64,000 nt of DNA from the NCBI RefSeq assembly GCF_000246855.1, contig NC_016609.1:5344744-5408743 (forward strand), given 5' to 3'. The DNA comes from Niastella koreensis GR20-10 (GTDB taxonomy: Bacteria > Bacteroidota > Bacteroidia > Chitinophagales > Chitinophagaceae). The notes below the pieces were generated by a model. That model saw nothing but the letters and a program-made list of their open reading frames with translations. It did not search any database and was not told the origin of the DNA. Below, in pieces: positions 1 to 10,103 of this stretch (the stretch's first letter is position 1; every line of letters starts with the position of its first letter). The position numbers and the translations under genes are program-made.

Positions 1-1115
1 TCAAATTCGCCGTAGTAAACAGTGGGAATGATCCGCAACGCGCCAAACGTTTTTGTTGGAGCGGCATTGGCGCTGCCACCATCTGATGGCCGGCCAAATG
101 CATAAGGATATTCGCTGGTGGTTGCCTGTACCCCGCCCTGGATGTTGCCCAGTTGGAACAAAGACTCCGGACTCACTGCCCTGTCTGCAAAATACTGGAA
201 ATGCTTTTGAAAGGGATTGTTCGATGTCGCTCTTCCGTCGGTAGTAATTAAACCTGAAGAACCTTTATTGTCCATAGCGGCCTGCAAATACTGATCGGCT
301 ATATTGTAATAAGTGAGGTAATCCGTACGCCGGGCATATACACAGCCATATTGTTCAGCACCTTTTTTTGTAAATGCCACATTTCCATATAAACCATCCA
401 CATCGGTACGAATGGTTTGATAGCCGCCTGAAAACAGCGCCAGTTCCCCAATCAGGGCGTCGCAGAATGTTCTCGACATCCGTTCGGCATTTATTCCCCC
501 CTCGCCTATTTTGTACATCAGGGGTTCAACACTTTTAAGATCAGCGATCAGGCTATCGTAGATAGCAAACCGGGAAGTCAAAGTATAGTCCGCAACAGTG
601 GTGTTTTCGTAACCATAAGGAACGTCGCCAAAATGTTTTATCAGATCAAAATAACACATTGCCTTTATAGTCATAGCCTCGCCGTACAGCTGCGTCCAGT
701 CGGTAGCTTTACCGCCTGCCACGTCTGCCTGATAAGCTGCCTTTGCCTTAATAAGGCCGGCGACTTTGGCTGCACGGGCCAATGTGGCATACAAACCATT
801 AAATCCACCGGAAACAGCGTTTATAGGTAACTGGTCAGACCTGCCAATGGCATTCAGGTTATTACTGGAACCATCCTCGGGATACATTTCGGCATCCGAA
901 CCAATGGGATCGTTCCATCTGTAAGTTCCCATAATACAATTCTGCCGGTAGTTGGCATAACACCACGAAAGCGTTTTAAAAGTTTCAGATGGCGAGGTGG
1001 TTACAAAAGCATCGTCTACATTGGAAGGAGAAGAGGTATCCAACCAACTTTTTTTGCATTGGGTAAACGCAATGCACAACGTAACTGGTAATATATAGAT
1101 TAATAACTTTTTCAT
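1..1115 (-). CDS. SusD/RagB family nutrient-binding lipoprotein, C-terminus beyond window
   Basis: Surface-exposed lipoprotein that caps a SusC pore and binds glycan or peptide ligands at the outer membrane. The frame is open from ATG at 1115 to the left edge (371 codons), so the C-terminal part is missing here. The N-terminus has a lipoprotein signal (MKKLLIYILPVT...) with Cys20 as the likely lipidated residue. SusD-like helical features follow: LDTSSPSNVDDAF, then AMTIKAMCYFDLIKHFGDVPY, the typical helix before the ligand-binding region. It begins 17 bases after the SusC stop, so the two form one transcription unit. The substrate cannot be told from sequence. Family call is secure. Confidence 0.9.
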   Translation of the reverse strand, partial: MKKLLIYILPVTLCIAFTQCKKSWLDTSSPSNVDDAFVTTSPSETFKTLSWCYANYRQNCIMGTYRWNDPIGSDAEMYPEDGSSNNLNAIGRSDQLPINAVSGGFNGLYATLARAAKVAGLIKAKAAYQADVAGGKATDWTQLYGEAMTIKAMCYFDLIKHFGDVPYGYENTTVADYTLTSRFAIYDSLIADLKSVEPLMYKIGEGGINAERMSRTFCDALIGELALFSGGYQTIRTDVDGLYGNVAFTKKGAEQYGCVYARRTDYLTYYNIADQYLQAAMDNKGSSGLITTDGRATSNNPFQKHFQYFADRAVSPESLFQLGNIQGGVQATTSEYPYAFGRPSDGGSANAAPTKTFGALRIIPTVYYGEF

Positions 1116-1132
1116 TTTTGCGCTTTTAATGG

Positions 1133-4100
1133 TTAGAAACTAAGATTTACACCAACAACATATGAACGTGGCCGGGGGTATGCGCCAAAATCAAATCCAA
1201 CAGTGGGATAGATAGCGCTGTTGTGGTTAGGATCTACGTTTACTTCAGGATCGAGCCCGGAATAGCTGGTAAGTGTAAACACATTATAGATGCTGCCATA
1301 AATACGCAGATTACTGATCTTCGCTTTAGACACGATAGATTTGGGCAGGGTGTACCCCAGCATCAGGGTGTTCAAACGTAAAAATGAACCGTCCTCGATA
1401 CCCAGTGTGGAGGTAACGCCTACCTCATTATAAGCCAATGGTAATTTAGCATTGGCGTTGGCGGCATTCAACTGATCGGGGGTAGTGAGTTTTACCAGTT
1501 GTCCGTTCTGCACATCGTATATTTTATAAGCGTCTTTAAGTATTGCCAGGTGGTTTTCATAAACGCCAGCCTCTTTGGGACCATATAACGAAGCCAGTTT
1601 ATTGGCGTTATAGATCTGGTTGCCATAGCTCCAGTTAAAGTACATGCCCAGATCAAAACCTTTATACGAAGCGCTTATATTGAACCCGCCGGTATGAATG
1701 GGAGTCATATTCCCAATAACAGCTACATCGTTCCCATCAATAACACCGTTACTATCCAGGTCCCTGAATTTTGGCAAACCGGGATAGGCAGTTTGATTAG
1801 GCACACCATGCACCACACCAATGGCAGTACCATTGTTAGGAATACCCTTTTTTAAGGTATAGGTACCGTTGTTATAATCAAAATCATTAGTTGTATAAAA
1901 ACCATCGTACCGAAGGCCACGCACCAGACCAACCGGGTGCCCCTGTTGCAGCACATAATCCAGCGCCGGATATTGTTGCGTACCAGACCAGGCGGAAGTA
2001 TACAAACCGTTTACGTTGCCGGCCAGTTCATCGATATTGCTTTTATTCCAGTTGATGTTACCACCTACCGATACGTTCCAGTCTTTATTCTGGAAGACTA
2101 TTGCATTCAATGACAATTCTATCCCCTTGTTACTTGTTTGCCCTATGTTGGCATATGTTTGGGTGAAACCAGTGATCCCCGGAATGGTGGCCTGCATCAG
2201 CAGGTCTTTGGTGGTGTTATGATACACATCGATAGTTCCCGACAACCTGTTTTTAAAGAAAGCGAAATCAATGCCCAGATCGCGGGTGATGGTTGTTTCC
2301 CATTTCAGGTTTGGATTGGCCCGGGTTACCGTAGCAAAATCATACGCCAGCTGACGTTGATTGTTGATAGCATATTGCAATCGCTGATCGGTAACGGTAG
2401 CCCATGATTGGGACCAAAGGCTGGCGCTGATACCATTATTACCTACCTCGCCAATGGAAGCGCGCAATTTTAAATTATCCAGCCAGCTAACATCCTTTAA
2501 AAAAGATTCATCAGACATCTTCCAGGCAAAAGCGCCGGCCGGGAAGTATCCCCAGCGATTGGTGGGTGAAAATTTGGAAGAGCCGTCGGCGCGGAACGTG
2601 AACGTAAATAAATACTTATCGAGCAGGGTATAGTTAACCCGGGTAAAATAAGAGTTGATGCGAACGGGCGTAGCTACGTTGGAAGAAATGGTATACGAAC
2701 CCGATGAATCGATATTATTGATTTGTCCAAAAGCTGTTTTCTGGTCAAAATTCGAAGGATATTTGATCCCCTGAATGGCCATTCCGGTTCCACCGGAATT
2801 GTATATTTCATAGCCACCCAGCACACTAAACCGGTTGGCCTCATTTACCTGGAATTGATAATTCAGGGTATTTGACCAACGCATTTGCCAGCTGTCGTTT
2901 TTGCGATAGTCAGCATTGCCTGCAAATTTTTTATTACCGGCATCATCCAGGTAATTATTATACACAGCGCCCGACCAGTATTGACGGGTATCCCATCCCC
3001 GGTTAAAAAACAGGTCGGTATGCGCGGTAAGCCCCTTGATCACTTCCCAGTTCAACCCTGCCTGACCACGCAGTGTTTGATCCTTCGTAAGCGGAAAATA
3101 ATCGCCGGCGCGCGCTGCAGGGCTGAAGTTGTCCCACAAAGCATTTTTTCCATATTGTTCAATATTACCTGTGGTCAGCGCGCCCTGATCGCCTAAAATA
3201 TTACCCGAGGCAATAGGCCGGAATTTATAGGAAGTAGAGAGTACTGATCCGCTACCGTTGGTAGTACTTTCATCACCCAAACTTCTGGTATCTACAAAAC
3301 GGGTATCGAGGCTAAAGGTTACATTATCAAACAACTTATGGTTTACTTTAAACGACAGGTTAGCCCGCTTCAGGTAAGAATTCACCTTCATCCCCTGTTC
3401 ATCGAGGTAGTTGGCTGAAACAAAAACTTTTGTTTTTTCTGTACCTCCCGAAATGGTAAGGTCGTGGTTGCGCGAGATAGAACTGTTATAGATATCCCGT
3501 TGCGGGTCGTGGGTGGCAAGCCCTTTATAACTATCAATGCCGCCTGTATTAGTGCCGGTATTGGCGCCAAGGCCATACAATTTCTCAAATGGTGTTTGAT
3601 AAGCAGCTCCGTTGGCAGCCGCATTGGCCCATACATACTGCAGATAATCGTAGGGATTCAACGCTTCCAGGTATTTTACCGGCTCATTCCATTTTTGATA
3701 GCCGCTATAACTGATGATCGTTTTGCCTGCCATTGCGCCTTTTGTGGTAACGAGAATTACCCCGTTGGCGCCTTGTGCCCCGTAAATGGCCGTAGCAGAG
3801 GCATCTTTCAGTACATCGATGCTTTTCACCTGGTCGGCAGGCACATCACTGATGTTACCCGGAACGCCATCAATAAGGATCAACGGCTGATTGCTTTGTG
3901 AGATAGAGGTTCCACCCCGTACGCGGATGGACACATCTGCACCTGGCCGGCCGTCCTGGGTAACAACATTTACCCCTGCTAATTTTCCCTGCATCGCCTG
4001 CGCAATATTGGGAACCGGTGCATCTGAGATCGCTTTTCCACTCACGGAGGCTACGGAACCGGTCAGGTCTTTCTTTTTAACCGTACCATAACCAATCACC

Positions 4101-4417
4101 ACCACTTCATTCAGGTTGGTAGCCTCTTTGTCGAGGGTAATGCTCAGCGGCTCACCACCTTTGGCTGTCACTTGTTTTTTTACATATCCTACTAAGCTTA
4201 TTTCCAGTTCAACATCGCCCGGGCGGGGCACCTGGAAGGAGAAAAATCCTTTGTCATTTGTGCGGGTTCCTGTACTGGTACCTTTCACTGTCACGGAAAC
4301 ATCGGCGAGACCCGAGCCCGTACCTTTTTCTGTTATCGTTCCTGACACTTTTTGTTCCTGGGCGAACAAACTGCAACTCCATAGCATCAGAACAAGCAGA
4401 AGCAACTTACATTTCAT
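1133..4417 (-). CDS. SusC/RagA family TonB-linked outer-membrane transporter
   Basis: Outer-membrane beta-barrel that imports ligands captured by its SusD partner, powered by TonB. 1094 residues, the usual SusC size. Signal peptide at 1-19 (ending SLFAQ), carboxypeptidase-regulatory-like domain at about 24-98, TonB-box-like segment NEVVVIGYGTVKKKDLTGSV at about 103-122, and plug domain to about 235 with the SusC signature around IRVRGGTSISQSNQPLILIDG and the DASATAIYG motif. The remainder is barrel ending in an aromatic-terminated strand (VVGVNLSF). The SusD gene follows immediately on the same strand. No anti-sigma or ECF pair lies next to it in this window, so regulation is not visible. Confidence 0.95.
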   Translation of the reverse strand: MKCKLLLLVLMLWSCSLFAQEQKVSGTITEKGTGSGLADVSVTVKGTSTGTRTNDKGFFSFQVPRPGDVELEISLVGYVKKQVTAKGGEPLSITLDKEATNLNEVVVIGYGTVKKKDLTGSVASVSGKAISDAPVPNIAQAMQGKLAGVNVVTQDGRPGADVSIRVRGGTSISQSNQPLILIDGVPGNISDVPADQVKSIDVLKDASATAIYGAQGANGVILVTTKGAMAGKTIISYSGYQKWNEPVKYLEALNPYDYLQYVWANAAANGAAYQTPFEKLYGLGANTGTNTGGIDSYKGLATHDPQRDIYNSSISRNHDLTISGGTEKTKVFVSANYLDEQGMKVNSYLKRANLSFKVNHKLFDNVTFSLDTRFVDTRSLGDESTTNGSGSVLSTSYKFRPIASGNILGDQGALTTGNIEQYGKNALWDNFSPAARAGDYFPLTKDQTLRGQAGLNWEVIKGLTAHTDLFFNRGWDTRQYWSGAVYNNYLDDAGNKKFAGNADYRKNDSWQMRWSNTLNYQFQVNEANRFSVLGGYEIYNSGGTGMAIQGIKYPSNFDQKTAFGQINNIDSSGSYTISSNVATPVRINSYFTRVNYTLLDKYLFTFTFRADGSSKFSPTNRWGYFPAGAFAWKMSDESFLKDVSWLDNLKLRASIGEVGNNGISASLWSQSWATVTDQRLQYAINNQRQLAYDFATVTRANPNLKWETTITRDLGIDFAFFKNRLSGTIDVYHNTTKDLLMQATIPGITGFTQTYANIGQTSNKGIELSLNAIVFQNKDWNVSVGGNINWNKSNIDELAGNVNGLYTSAWSGTQQYPALDYVLQQGHPVGLVRGLRYDGFYTTNDFDYNNGTYTLKKGIPNNGTAIGVVHGVPNQTAYPGLPKFRDLDSNGVIDGNDVAVIGNMTPIHTGGFNISASYKGFDLGMYFNWSYGNQIYNANKLASLYGPKEAGVYENHLAILKDAYKIYDVQNGQLVKLTTPDQLNAANANAKLPLAYNEVGVTSTLGIEDGSFLRLNTLMLGYTLPKSIVSKAKISNLRIYGSIYNVFTLTSYSGLDPEVNVDPNHNSAIYPTVGFDFGAYPRPRSYVVGVNLSF

Positions 4418-4862
4418 ACTGCAATCGTTTTGGTTAGTTAGAGTATTTAAAAATCCTTATCAGCTCTCTTGTGCTTCGAAGAGGAGCATAAAGGGCCATT
4501 GTCAACAGGTGACTTTGTACCTGAAGGCGGCTATAATTAAGGATGCATTTATTTCGTATGGCGGGCCTGCGTAACCTATGGCCTCAACTGAATTATTAAT
4601 TGTTATTCTGACGTAATTAAAGTTAGAATAACTTTACGATATCCATATAATTCAACTCGCTAATTTCAGTTGTATTGCCATAAAAACCAATTATTTCTGT
4701 AAACTCTTCGCACTATTTTATTCCGGGAACGATTGCGTAAATAAATTGTAGGAATTAACAAACAACATGCAGCAGTTGACCAGTGGACTCACACCTTGAG
4801 TTGCCTGGTAAAAATGGTTGCGTATAAACTATATACCCAATCTTTTGTCATGGGAAAGAAGG
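4418..4862. other. 445-base intergenic region upstream of susC
   Basis: Non-coding stretch that must hold the susC promoter (minus strand) and the 3' end of the CHAT gene transcript. No convincing Bacteroidota promoter pair (TTTG / TAnnTTTG), strong hairpin or gene remnant was found in any frame. AT-rich in its centre. Confidence 0.5.
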
Positions 4863-7800
4863 TTACTCCCCTATAAGAATAAAATGACTCCAATATTCAG
4901 GAGCATTGAATAACGGATGTTTAAGCATTTCCAATTGAGCGTTTTTAAGGGCTGAAACATAATCTGCTCCCGCAGCTACATTTGTATAAAAATGTTCCAT
5001 AAGCAATTGCGTAGCCTTATCATCAACGTTCCTAACTGAGACCAATACATTTTTAACGCCGGCCACTTTAAATGCCCGCTGTATACCATAAATGCCCTGG
5101 CCCGATTTAATAGCCCCCTTAGCGGTTTCACAGGCGCTTAATACAACCAGTGAGGTTGAGGACAGATCCATTCCCATCACTTCATACGCAGTAAGAATAT
5201 TGTCGTTTAAGCTGGTTTTATTCACCAGCAAATCTCCTAACACCAATCCGCTTCTCAGGTATGGATTATCCTTTATTACATACGCCTGCCCCGTTGTTTC
5301 CGATTCGGGTAAATAAAAACCATGAGAAGCAATATGGATGATATCGGCGTTTATTTCTTTTTTTAATACCTCCTCCGAGCATTTCTTTTCTGAGTACAAT
5401 CCGGCCTTCCAGCCTTTTGCCTTCAGGATCTCCGCAGCCCGCTCAATTTCAATTTTAGTGTATGGTAACGGACTGCAGTTATCGATACCGGTATTTGCAA
5501 AAATATGGTTCGTTAAATGGCTGGCTGGTGATGTTATGCTTTTTGTATAAACAGGATTGCCGAAGAATACCGCTTTTTTATTTTTACCTGCCTGCACCGG
5601 CGCCGCTATCCCCCCGATCGAGTTCACGTACATAAACGTTTTATCGTTCAGGAGATACTTATCGTTTGCATCTTTTAACGCGTAAAAATTCAACAGGTTA
5701 AAAACGCCATCAGGATGTACATAGACTTTTTTATAGCCTTGCATACGCTTTATAAAAGGCGCCAGCATTACTGACAACTTATCGTACCTGGCCGTGCTTA
5801 TAAACTGTTCCAGGTCTGCAACATTCTCTACAAAAAAATATTCTATCTTATTTCCACTGTTCTTATCAACCAGCACCAGGGCATAAGTCGGTTCGGTATA
5901 CACGTACCTGTTGTTTCCTGATCGTTGAAAAAGCCTTATATCAACAAAGCATTCCCCTTCTTTCAGTTTTGTTTGAACCCGCTTATAGGTATATTTCATT
6001 CTCAGATCAAGCAGCGCATTTGAATCATGTGCATTATTAGCCTGCAGGTTTTCAACCAGCAAACTTCTTTTCCAGTCCAGGATCATATACACAGAATCGA
6101 TATAAGCCTGGTCAGTAGAGGCGGTATATAAAAGCGAATCATAAGCCCTTCTGGCCGTTTGATAATCCGTTAAATATTCCTTATCAATGGGCGTCTTTAT
6201 CTGGGTGAGCGCCTGGTTATAGTGCAACTGCATGGCAAGGATCAGGTTTTTTTGAAATAGCTGGTCGGCAAGCCCCTTTAATACCATTTTGTCGCCTTTA
6301 AGCTTATACCGCTTATAATGCTCGTTCAAAATATGGTTATTCTGCGCATACAGATCTTCGAGGTTTCTGTTTTGCTGCTTCTCTACCGTACCGGAAAGCC
6401 GGTAAAAGGTAGCGGTTGGATCACGGATGTAGATGTGCTGGTAAAAGAGATCAGCCGAATCGCTTTTACCCAAATCATTAAGCACATCCCCGTAGATCTC
6501 AAAAACACTGCCCCCAAAAGGCGGACTAAATGTACTGTCATGAAACTGTGCGTATACATGCGGTCTCATCAATTCATACCCTTTGCTGCCGTTTGACCGT
6601 TTATATTCAATAGTACCTAATGTAAACAGGGCATTCTCATAAAAAAAAGATCTTACGCCATACACTTTGGCAAACTCGTCCAATGCAAGCCGGCAATACC
6701 TGGATGCCGAATCCAGAGAACCTGCTCCTTTGTATCTGAAATAAAACCGCGCAATTTCATGGTATTGATGCACCGCAAACTCTCCCCACCGCTCCTTTGC
6801 TTTTTTTTCCAGGTTCAGACCCTTCATATGATACGATAAACTTAATTGAGGATCCTGAGCTTCGTATTCCATGGCCAGTTCGCGATACAACATTTTCTTG
6901 GAATTAAAAGAATTTTCATCCACCATGGTGTCTCTTACTGCGGCATCTGCTTTTTTTAAAAACTCAACAGCCAGTTCATTTTCACCTGATGATCTGTAGA
7001 AATAATACCACTCCAACGAATACTCAATATAAAATTTTTCACTATCGGTGAGCAGTGCTGGTTTTGCCTTAAAAATGTTATTCGCCAGGTATAACAGCAC
7101 CTGAAAGTTTTCAGCTCTCCATCCCGCCTTCTTATAAGCCTGCAGTTTTGTATTAAGCAGGAAATCTACGTATTGTACAGATAAGGTATCATATACTTCC
7201 CGGCAAAGCCCTTCCGCCCTGTGTAGATATTCCCAAAGCCGGTCTTCCTGATTATTATTTGTAATATATAACGATACAAGCTGGCTGATAAAATGATATT
7301 GCTTTTCTTTTTGCTGACTGTAATTCGCATCTATTGCCGGCTTAAAATATTCCAGTACGTCAATAGCCTCCTGATAATCTTTTATGGAAACCATTTGCGC
7401 ATATAAAGTCAGCATAGACGGAAAAGCATCATCATACACAGGGTATTGTTCCCTGAGTTGTATGGCCATGCGATAATATGCTATGGCCGAATCGCGGCCG
7501 CCGGCTTTGCGGTAGATATCTCCCTTCTGACAATACATCAAAGAGAGAAAGCCGGCCTGATCGGTTTTTGAAACCCCTGTTACATTTTTTCCGATTTTAA
7601 CTGCCTTTTCAATAAGGGCCATGGTGCTTTTAAATTCCTCACCGGTTGGCGCCGGGGAGGAGATCAGGCCAAAATAAACCGTATATAGCTGGATATCGTT
7701 TGCGTATTGAAATGAACTGGTACCCAATACTTTTGCACTTAGTTCCATTACCTCCCGGCGCCCAGGAAAATATTCTTTAAACAGCAAAGAATTTGTATAG

Positions 7801-8057
7801 ACATTCATCTGGAATATCTGCCAGTATTGATCTAAATAATACCGCTTCAGTTCCAGATACTCCGCCGATTGCCTTCCATACTGCTGCTGCACTTTATCCA
7901 ATTCACTTTTCAGATAATTCACCACCTCGCCATTCGTCTTAAACTTCATTAAATTACCCTCGATCGTAGTCAGATTGATCCCCGACTGCTGAGCGTTAAG
8001 CCCATCCAGGAAGAACACCGTCGGCATGATCCACAGCAAAAATGAGATTCTAATCAT
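4863..8057 (-). CDS. Secreted TPR-CHAT (caspase-like) protein
   Basis: 1064 residues from the ATG at 8057. That start is preferred over an upstream one because it overlaps the stop of the preceding gene (ATGATTAG) and opens with a signal peptide (MIRISFLLWIMPTVFFLDGLNA). The middle, roughly residues 150-640, is TPR-like helical repeats. The C-terminal third is a CHAT domain, a caspase-related cysteine protease fold: His912 in IHIASHGFY and Cys976 in VVLSACETAKG form the expected His/Cys dyad, so it should be catalytically competent. CHAT proteins act in separase-like, caspase-like and defence roles; targets here are unknown. Translationally coupled to the M48 protease gene. The export signal is notable, since well-studied bacterial CHAT proteases are cytoplasmic. 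Confidence 0.85.
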   Translation of the reverse strand: MIRISFLLWIMPTVFFLDGLNAQQSGINLTTIEGNLMKFKTNGEVVNYLKSELDKVQQQYGRQSAEYLELKRYYLDQYWQIFQMNVYTNSLLFKEYFPGRREVMELSAKVLGTSSFQYANDIQLYTVYFGLISSPAPTGEEFKSTMALIEKAVKIGKNVTGVSKTDQAGFLSLMYCQKGDIYRKAGGRDSAIAYYRMAIQLREQYPVYDDAFPSMLTLYAQMVSIKDYQEAIDVLEYFKPAIDANYSQQKEKQYHFISQLVSLYITNNNQEDRLWEYLHRAEGLCREVYDTLSVQYVDFLLNTKLQAYKKAGWRAENFQVLLYLANNIFKAKPALLTDSEKFYIEYSLEWYYFYRSSGENELAVEFLKKADAAVRDTMVDENSFNSKKMLYRELAMEYEAQDPQLSLSYHMKGLNLEKKAKERWGEFAVHQYHEIARFYFRYKGAGSLDSASRYCRLALDEFAKVYGVRSFFYENALFTLGTIEYKRSNGSKGYELMRPHVYAQFHDSTFSPPFGGSVFEIYGDVLNDLGKSDSADLFYQHIYIRDPTATFYRLSGTVEKQQNRNLEDLYAQNNHILNEHYKRYKLKGDKMVLKGLADQLFQKNLILAMQLHYNQALTQIKTPIDKEYLTDYQTARRAYDSLLYTASTDQAYIDSVYMILDWKRSLLVENLQANNAHDSNALLDLRMKYTYKRVQTKLKEGECFVDIRLFQRSGNNRYVYTEPTYALVLVDKNSGNKIEYFFVENVADLEQFISTARYDKLSVMLAPFIKRMQGYKKVYVHPDGVFNLLNFYALKDANDKYLLNDKTFMYVNSIGGIAAPVQAGKNKKAVFFGNPVYTKSITSPASHLTNHIFANTGIDNCSPLPYTKIEIERAAEILKAKGWKAGLYSEKKCSEEVLKKEINADIIHIASHGFYLPESETTGQAYVIKDNPYLRSGLVLGDLLVNKTSLNDNILTAYEVMGMDLSSTSLVVLSACETAKGAIKSGQGIYGIQRAFKVAGVKNVLVSVRNVDDKATQLLMEHFYTNVAAGADYVSALKNAQLEMLKHPLFNAPEYWSHFILIGE

Positions 8058-9606
8058 AAGGAATTTCTTTATAACTGATACGCCAGTTAATTGTTGGGAA
8101 TTGAACCAGCAAACATTTTCCATTATTTACCCAAAACGCAGCATTCGCTGAACGGGTTTGTGATCCTGTAAATTTTTCAACCACTACCAGGGCCATTAAC
8201 CTGGCCCTGCGCATCTCCACGGTCAATAGTTTACTATTACCAATAACCGCCTGCCCTACCTTTAAAGAATCACTTACAGGAGATAAAGCACCTGGCGGAT
8301 TATACGTTGCAGGTACAGGCAACGAAACATCGCAGGTGTCGGTTCTTACCCCCACTTTATCATGCACCCATTCATCTTTCCACTTTTCTATTTGAGCAAA
8401 ACGATTCTCCCCTGCCATCAAAAAACCAAGGAGTTCATAATTATATTCATACAAATCATTCTTCAGCTTACTTAAAGGCAGCAGCAGCCGTTTGGCTTCT
8501 TTGTTGTTTCCCATATGGTAAAGCGAAATGGCCTTTATAAGCTGGAGATCGGTATTTTCAAAATCATGTGTATGCTGCACGTCATGCACAACTCCCAATG
8601 CCGCCTGATAGTTGCCCCGCAGGTCGTACAAACAGGCCAGGTTTAAATAAGACGGCAAATATTGTTCATCAAATGAAATGGCTTTCTCAAATGCGCGTCT
8701 GGCCTCCTGTAACAGCTCATTATATTTTTTCTCCCGATTTACCGTATCAATACCCCTGTCGTGCTGCGGGTAAATTCTGCTTGAAGGATCAACATCTACC
8801 GGGTAGATAAAGTTTATGGTTCCGGCAGGCTGATAATATTGCGCCTGTAAAAATTTGCATACGCCATAATTGTTGTAAATCTCCCGCCCGGGAAAGTAAC
8901 TGATAAGATACTCAAAACAATTTGCGGCTTCCTCGTAATGCTTCAGGCTTTTCAGTACAATACCTGCCTCAAACACCGGCACCAACGTTTTGATCTTTTC
9001 CGACTGAACATGATTGAGCTCTTTTCTTTCTTTTTTAGTCGGGTAGCCAGCCAGTACTTCGGGTAATTTATAAAGCTGGTAAATTTGGTCGAGTAATTTA
9101 TCAAAGATGTCAAACCCCTGGTAACCGGCCAGGGCGGCGTAATACAAACTGTAACTGTCGGCAATCGATTCCTTCTCGATCTTTGACACTTTAGATACAG
9201 CGTTCAACGTTTTACCAAGATTTGTATTCCGAAGCGCCCATGCATAATCGCTGCACCAGTTATGATCGCTGTAATAATGGGCCAGCTCATGGCCAAGTAC
9301 AATCGCCAGCGCATTGGAAGAGTCTTTTGCCCAACTCCGGCACAGGTTGATCAACACTTCGTCAATTTCAACTGTCGCGGCGGGATAGGCGAGATACTGT
9401 GCTATGACCCCGGGTGATTTCCTGGGTACTATTTTCAGGACGGGTGCAGCTTTGCTGCTTCCATAGGCATCGGTAAGACGGCTAAACACCTCACGTACGA
9501 ACGGATATTTTTCAAGAGGTACCTGCGCAATCAATGGGGAATGGAGAAATAATAAAACAAGTAATGGAAGACAACGAACGAACATTGCTGGAATTTTGAA
9601 AGGCAT
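8050..9606 (-). CDS. Secreted M48-type zinc metalloprotease with TPR repeats
   Basis: 518 residues from ATG 9606 (a TTG nine bases upstream is less likely). Signal peptide at about 1-28, ending SPLIAQ. The peptidase domain contains the zinc motif HELAH at 106-110 and the third-ligand motif ESIAD with Glu146, as in M48/Ste24- and BepA-like proteases. The C-terminal half holds TPR-like repeats (for example YLPSYLNLACLYDLRGNYQAAL), as in BepA-type periplasmic proteases that handle outer-membrane proteins. Its last 8 bases overlap the start of the CHAT gene, so the two are co-translated. The role is inferred as periplasmic or surface proteolysis, with the CHAT protein as partner or substrate. Confidence 0.85.
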   Translation of the reverse strand: MPFKIPAMFVRCLPLLVLLFLHSPLIAQVPLEKYPFVREVFSRLTDAYGSSKAAPVLKIVPRKSPGVIAQYLAYPAATVEIDEVLINLCRSWAKDSSNALAIVLGHELAHYYSDHNWCSDYAWALRNTNLGKTLNAVSKVSKIEKESIADSYSLYYAALAGYQGFDIFDKLLDQIYQLYKLPEVLAGYPTKKERKELNHVQSEKIKTLVPVFEAGIVLKSLKHYEEAANCFEYLISYFPGREIYNNYGVCKFLQAQYYQPAGTINFIYPVDVDPSSRIYPQHDRGIDTVNREKKYNELLQEARRAFEKAISFDEQYLPSYLNLACLYDLRGNYQAALGVVHDVQHTHDFENTDLQLIKAISLYHMGNNKEAKRLLLPLSKLKNDLYEYNYELLGFLMAGENRFAQIEKWKDEWVHDKVGVRTDTCDVSLPVPATYNPPGALSPVSDSLKVGQAVIGNSKLLTVEMRRARLMALVVVEKFTGSQTRSANAAFWVNNGKCLLVQFPTINWRISYKEIPYD

Positions 9607-9720
9607 CAGAATCAACGGTATTCCGGCAGGTTTTATTTTATAAAGTAGGCTGCTTAATAGAATAATGACCTAAATCAAGTATTTTTTTTCCTTTTGAATA
9701 CAGAAAATATTGTAGTAAAA

Positions 9721-9756
9721 ACGGCCCCAACAATTACACACAATCGTTGGGGCCGT
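9721..9756 (-). terminator. Rho-independent terminator, 11-bp perfect stem
   Basis: Arms ACGGCCCCAAC (9721-9731) and GTTGGGGCCGT (9746-9756) pair perfectly. On the minus strand the stem is followed by TTTTT, so it terminates leftward transcription. The only thing it can terminate is the gene remnant at 9825-10004. Confidence 0.75.
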
Positions 9757-9824
9757 ATAATTAATTGGCAATCATAACAATAACCGACAACCTATCACAA
9801 TTTCACGGTCGTCAATTATAAAGC

Positions 9825-10004
9825 TCACTTCATCAATCGCACATAAAAGATCCGGGGGGTATTTGAATTGTCAACAGCAGATAATTTTATTTCTGCATCC
9901 CCGGCCGCAGCAACAAGCGTATTACGGGTAACCGGATAATCAATAGTAAAAAACTCCTCCCCTTTTTGAACCGTCGAGCGTTTCTTTTTGAAAAAGATTT
10001 TTCA
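9825..10004 (-). pseudogene. C-terminal remnant of an unidentified protein
   Basis: The minus frame between stops at 10002-10004 and 9825-9827 reads like real protein (QKGEEFFTIDYPVTRN, then DNSNTPRIFYVRLMK) but has no start codon. Just upstream, another frame reads LQVISVKGEK, as if a frameshift near 10003 broke a longer gene. An intact terminator follows at 9721-9756, which is what the 3' end of a lost gene should look like. The parent family was not recognised. Confidence 0.5.
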
Positions 10005-10103
10005 CCTTTTACGCTTATTACCTGCAATCCTCATTAGCACCCCATTTACACCTGGTTGAGGCCAGGTTCACACCATTATAAAAATAAATGTATTTTACAG
10101 GTT

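Noticed and set aside
1-244. Small plus-strand ORF at the left edge
   Set aside because: It is a shadow of the SusD gene, whose frame is open across the whole segment.
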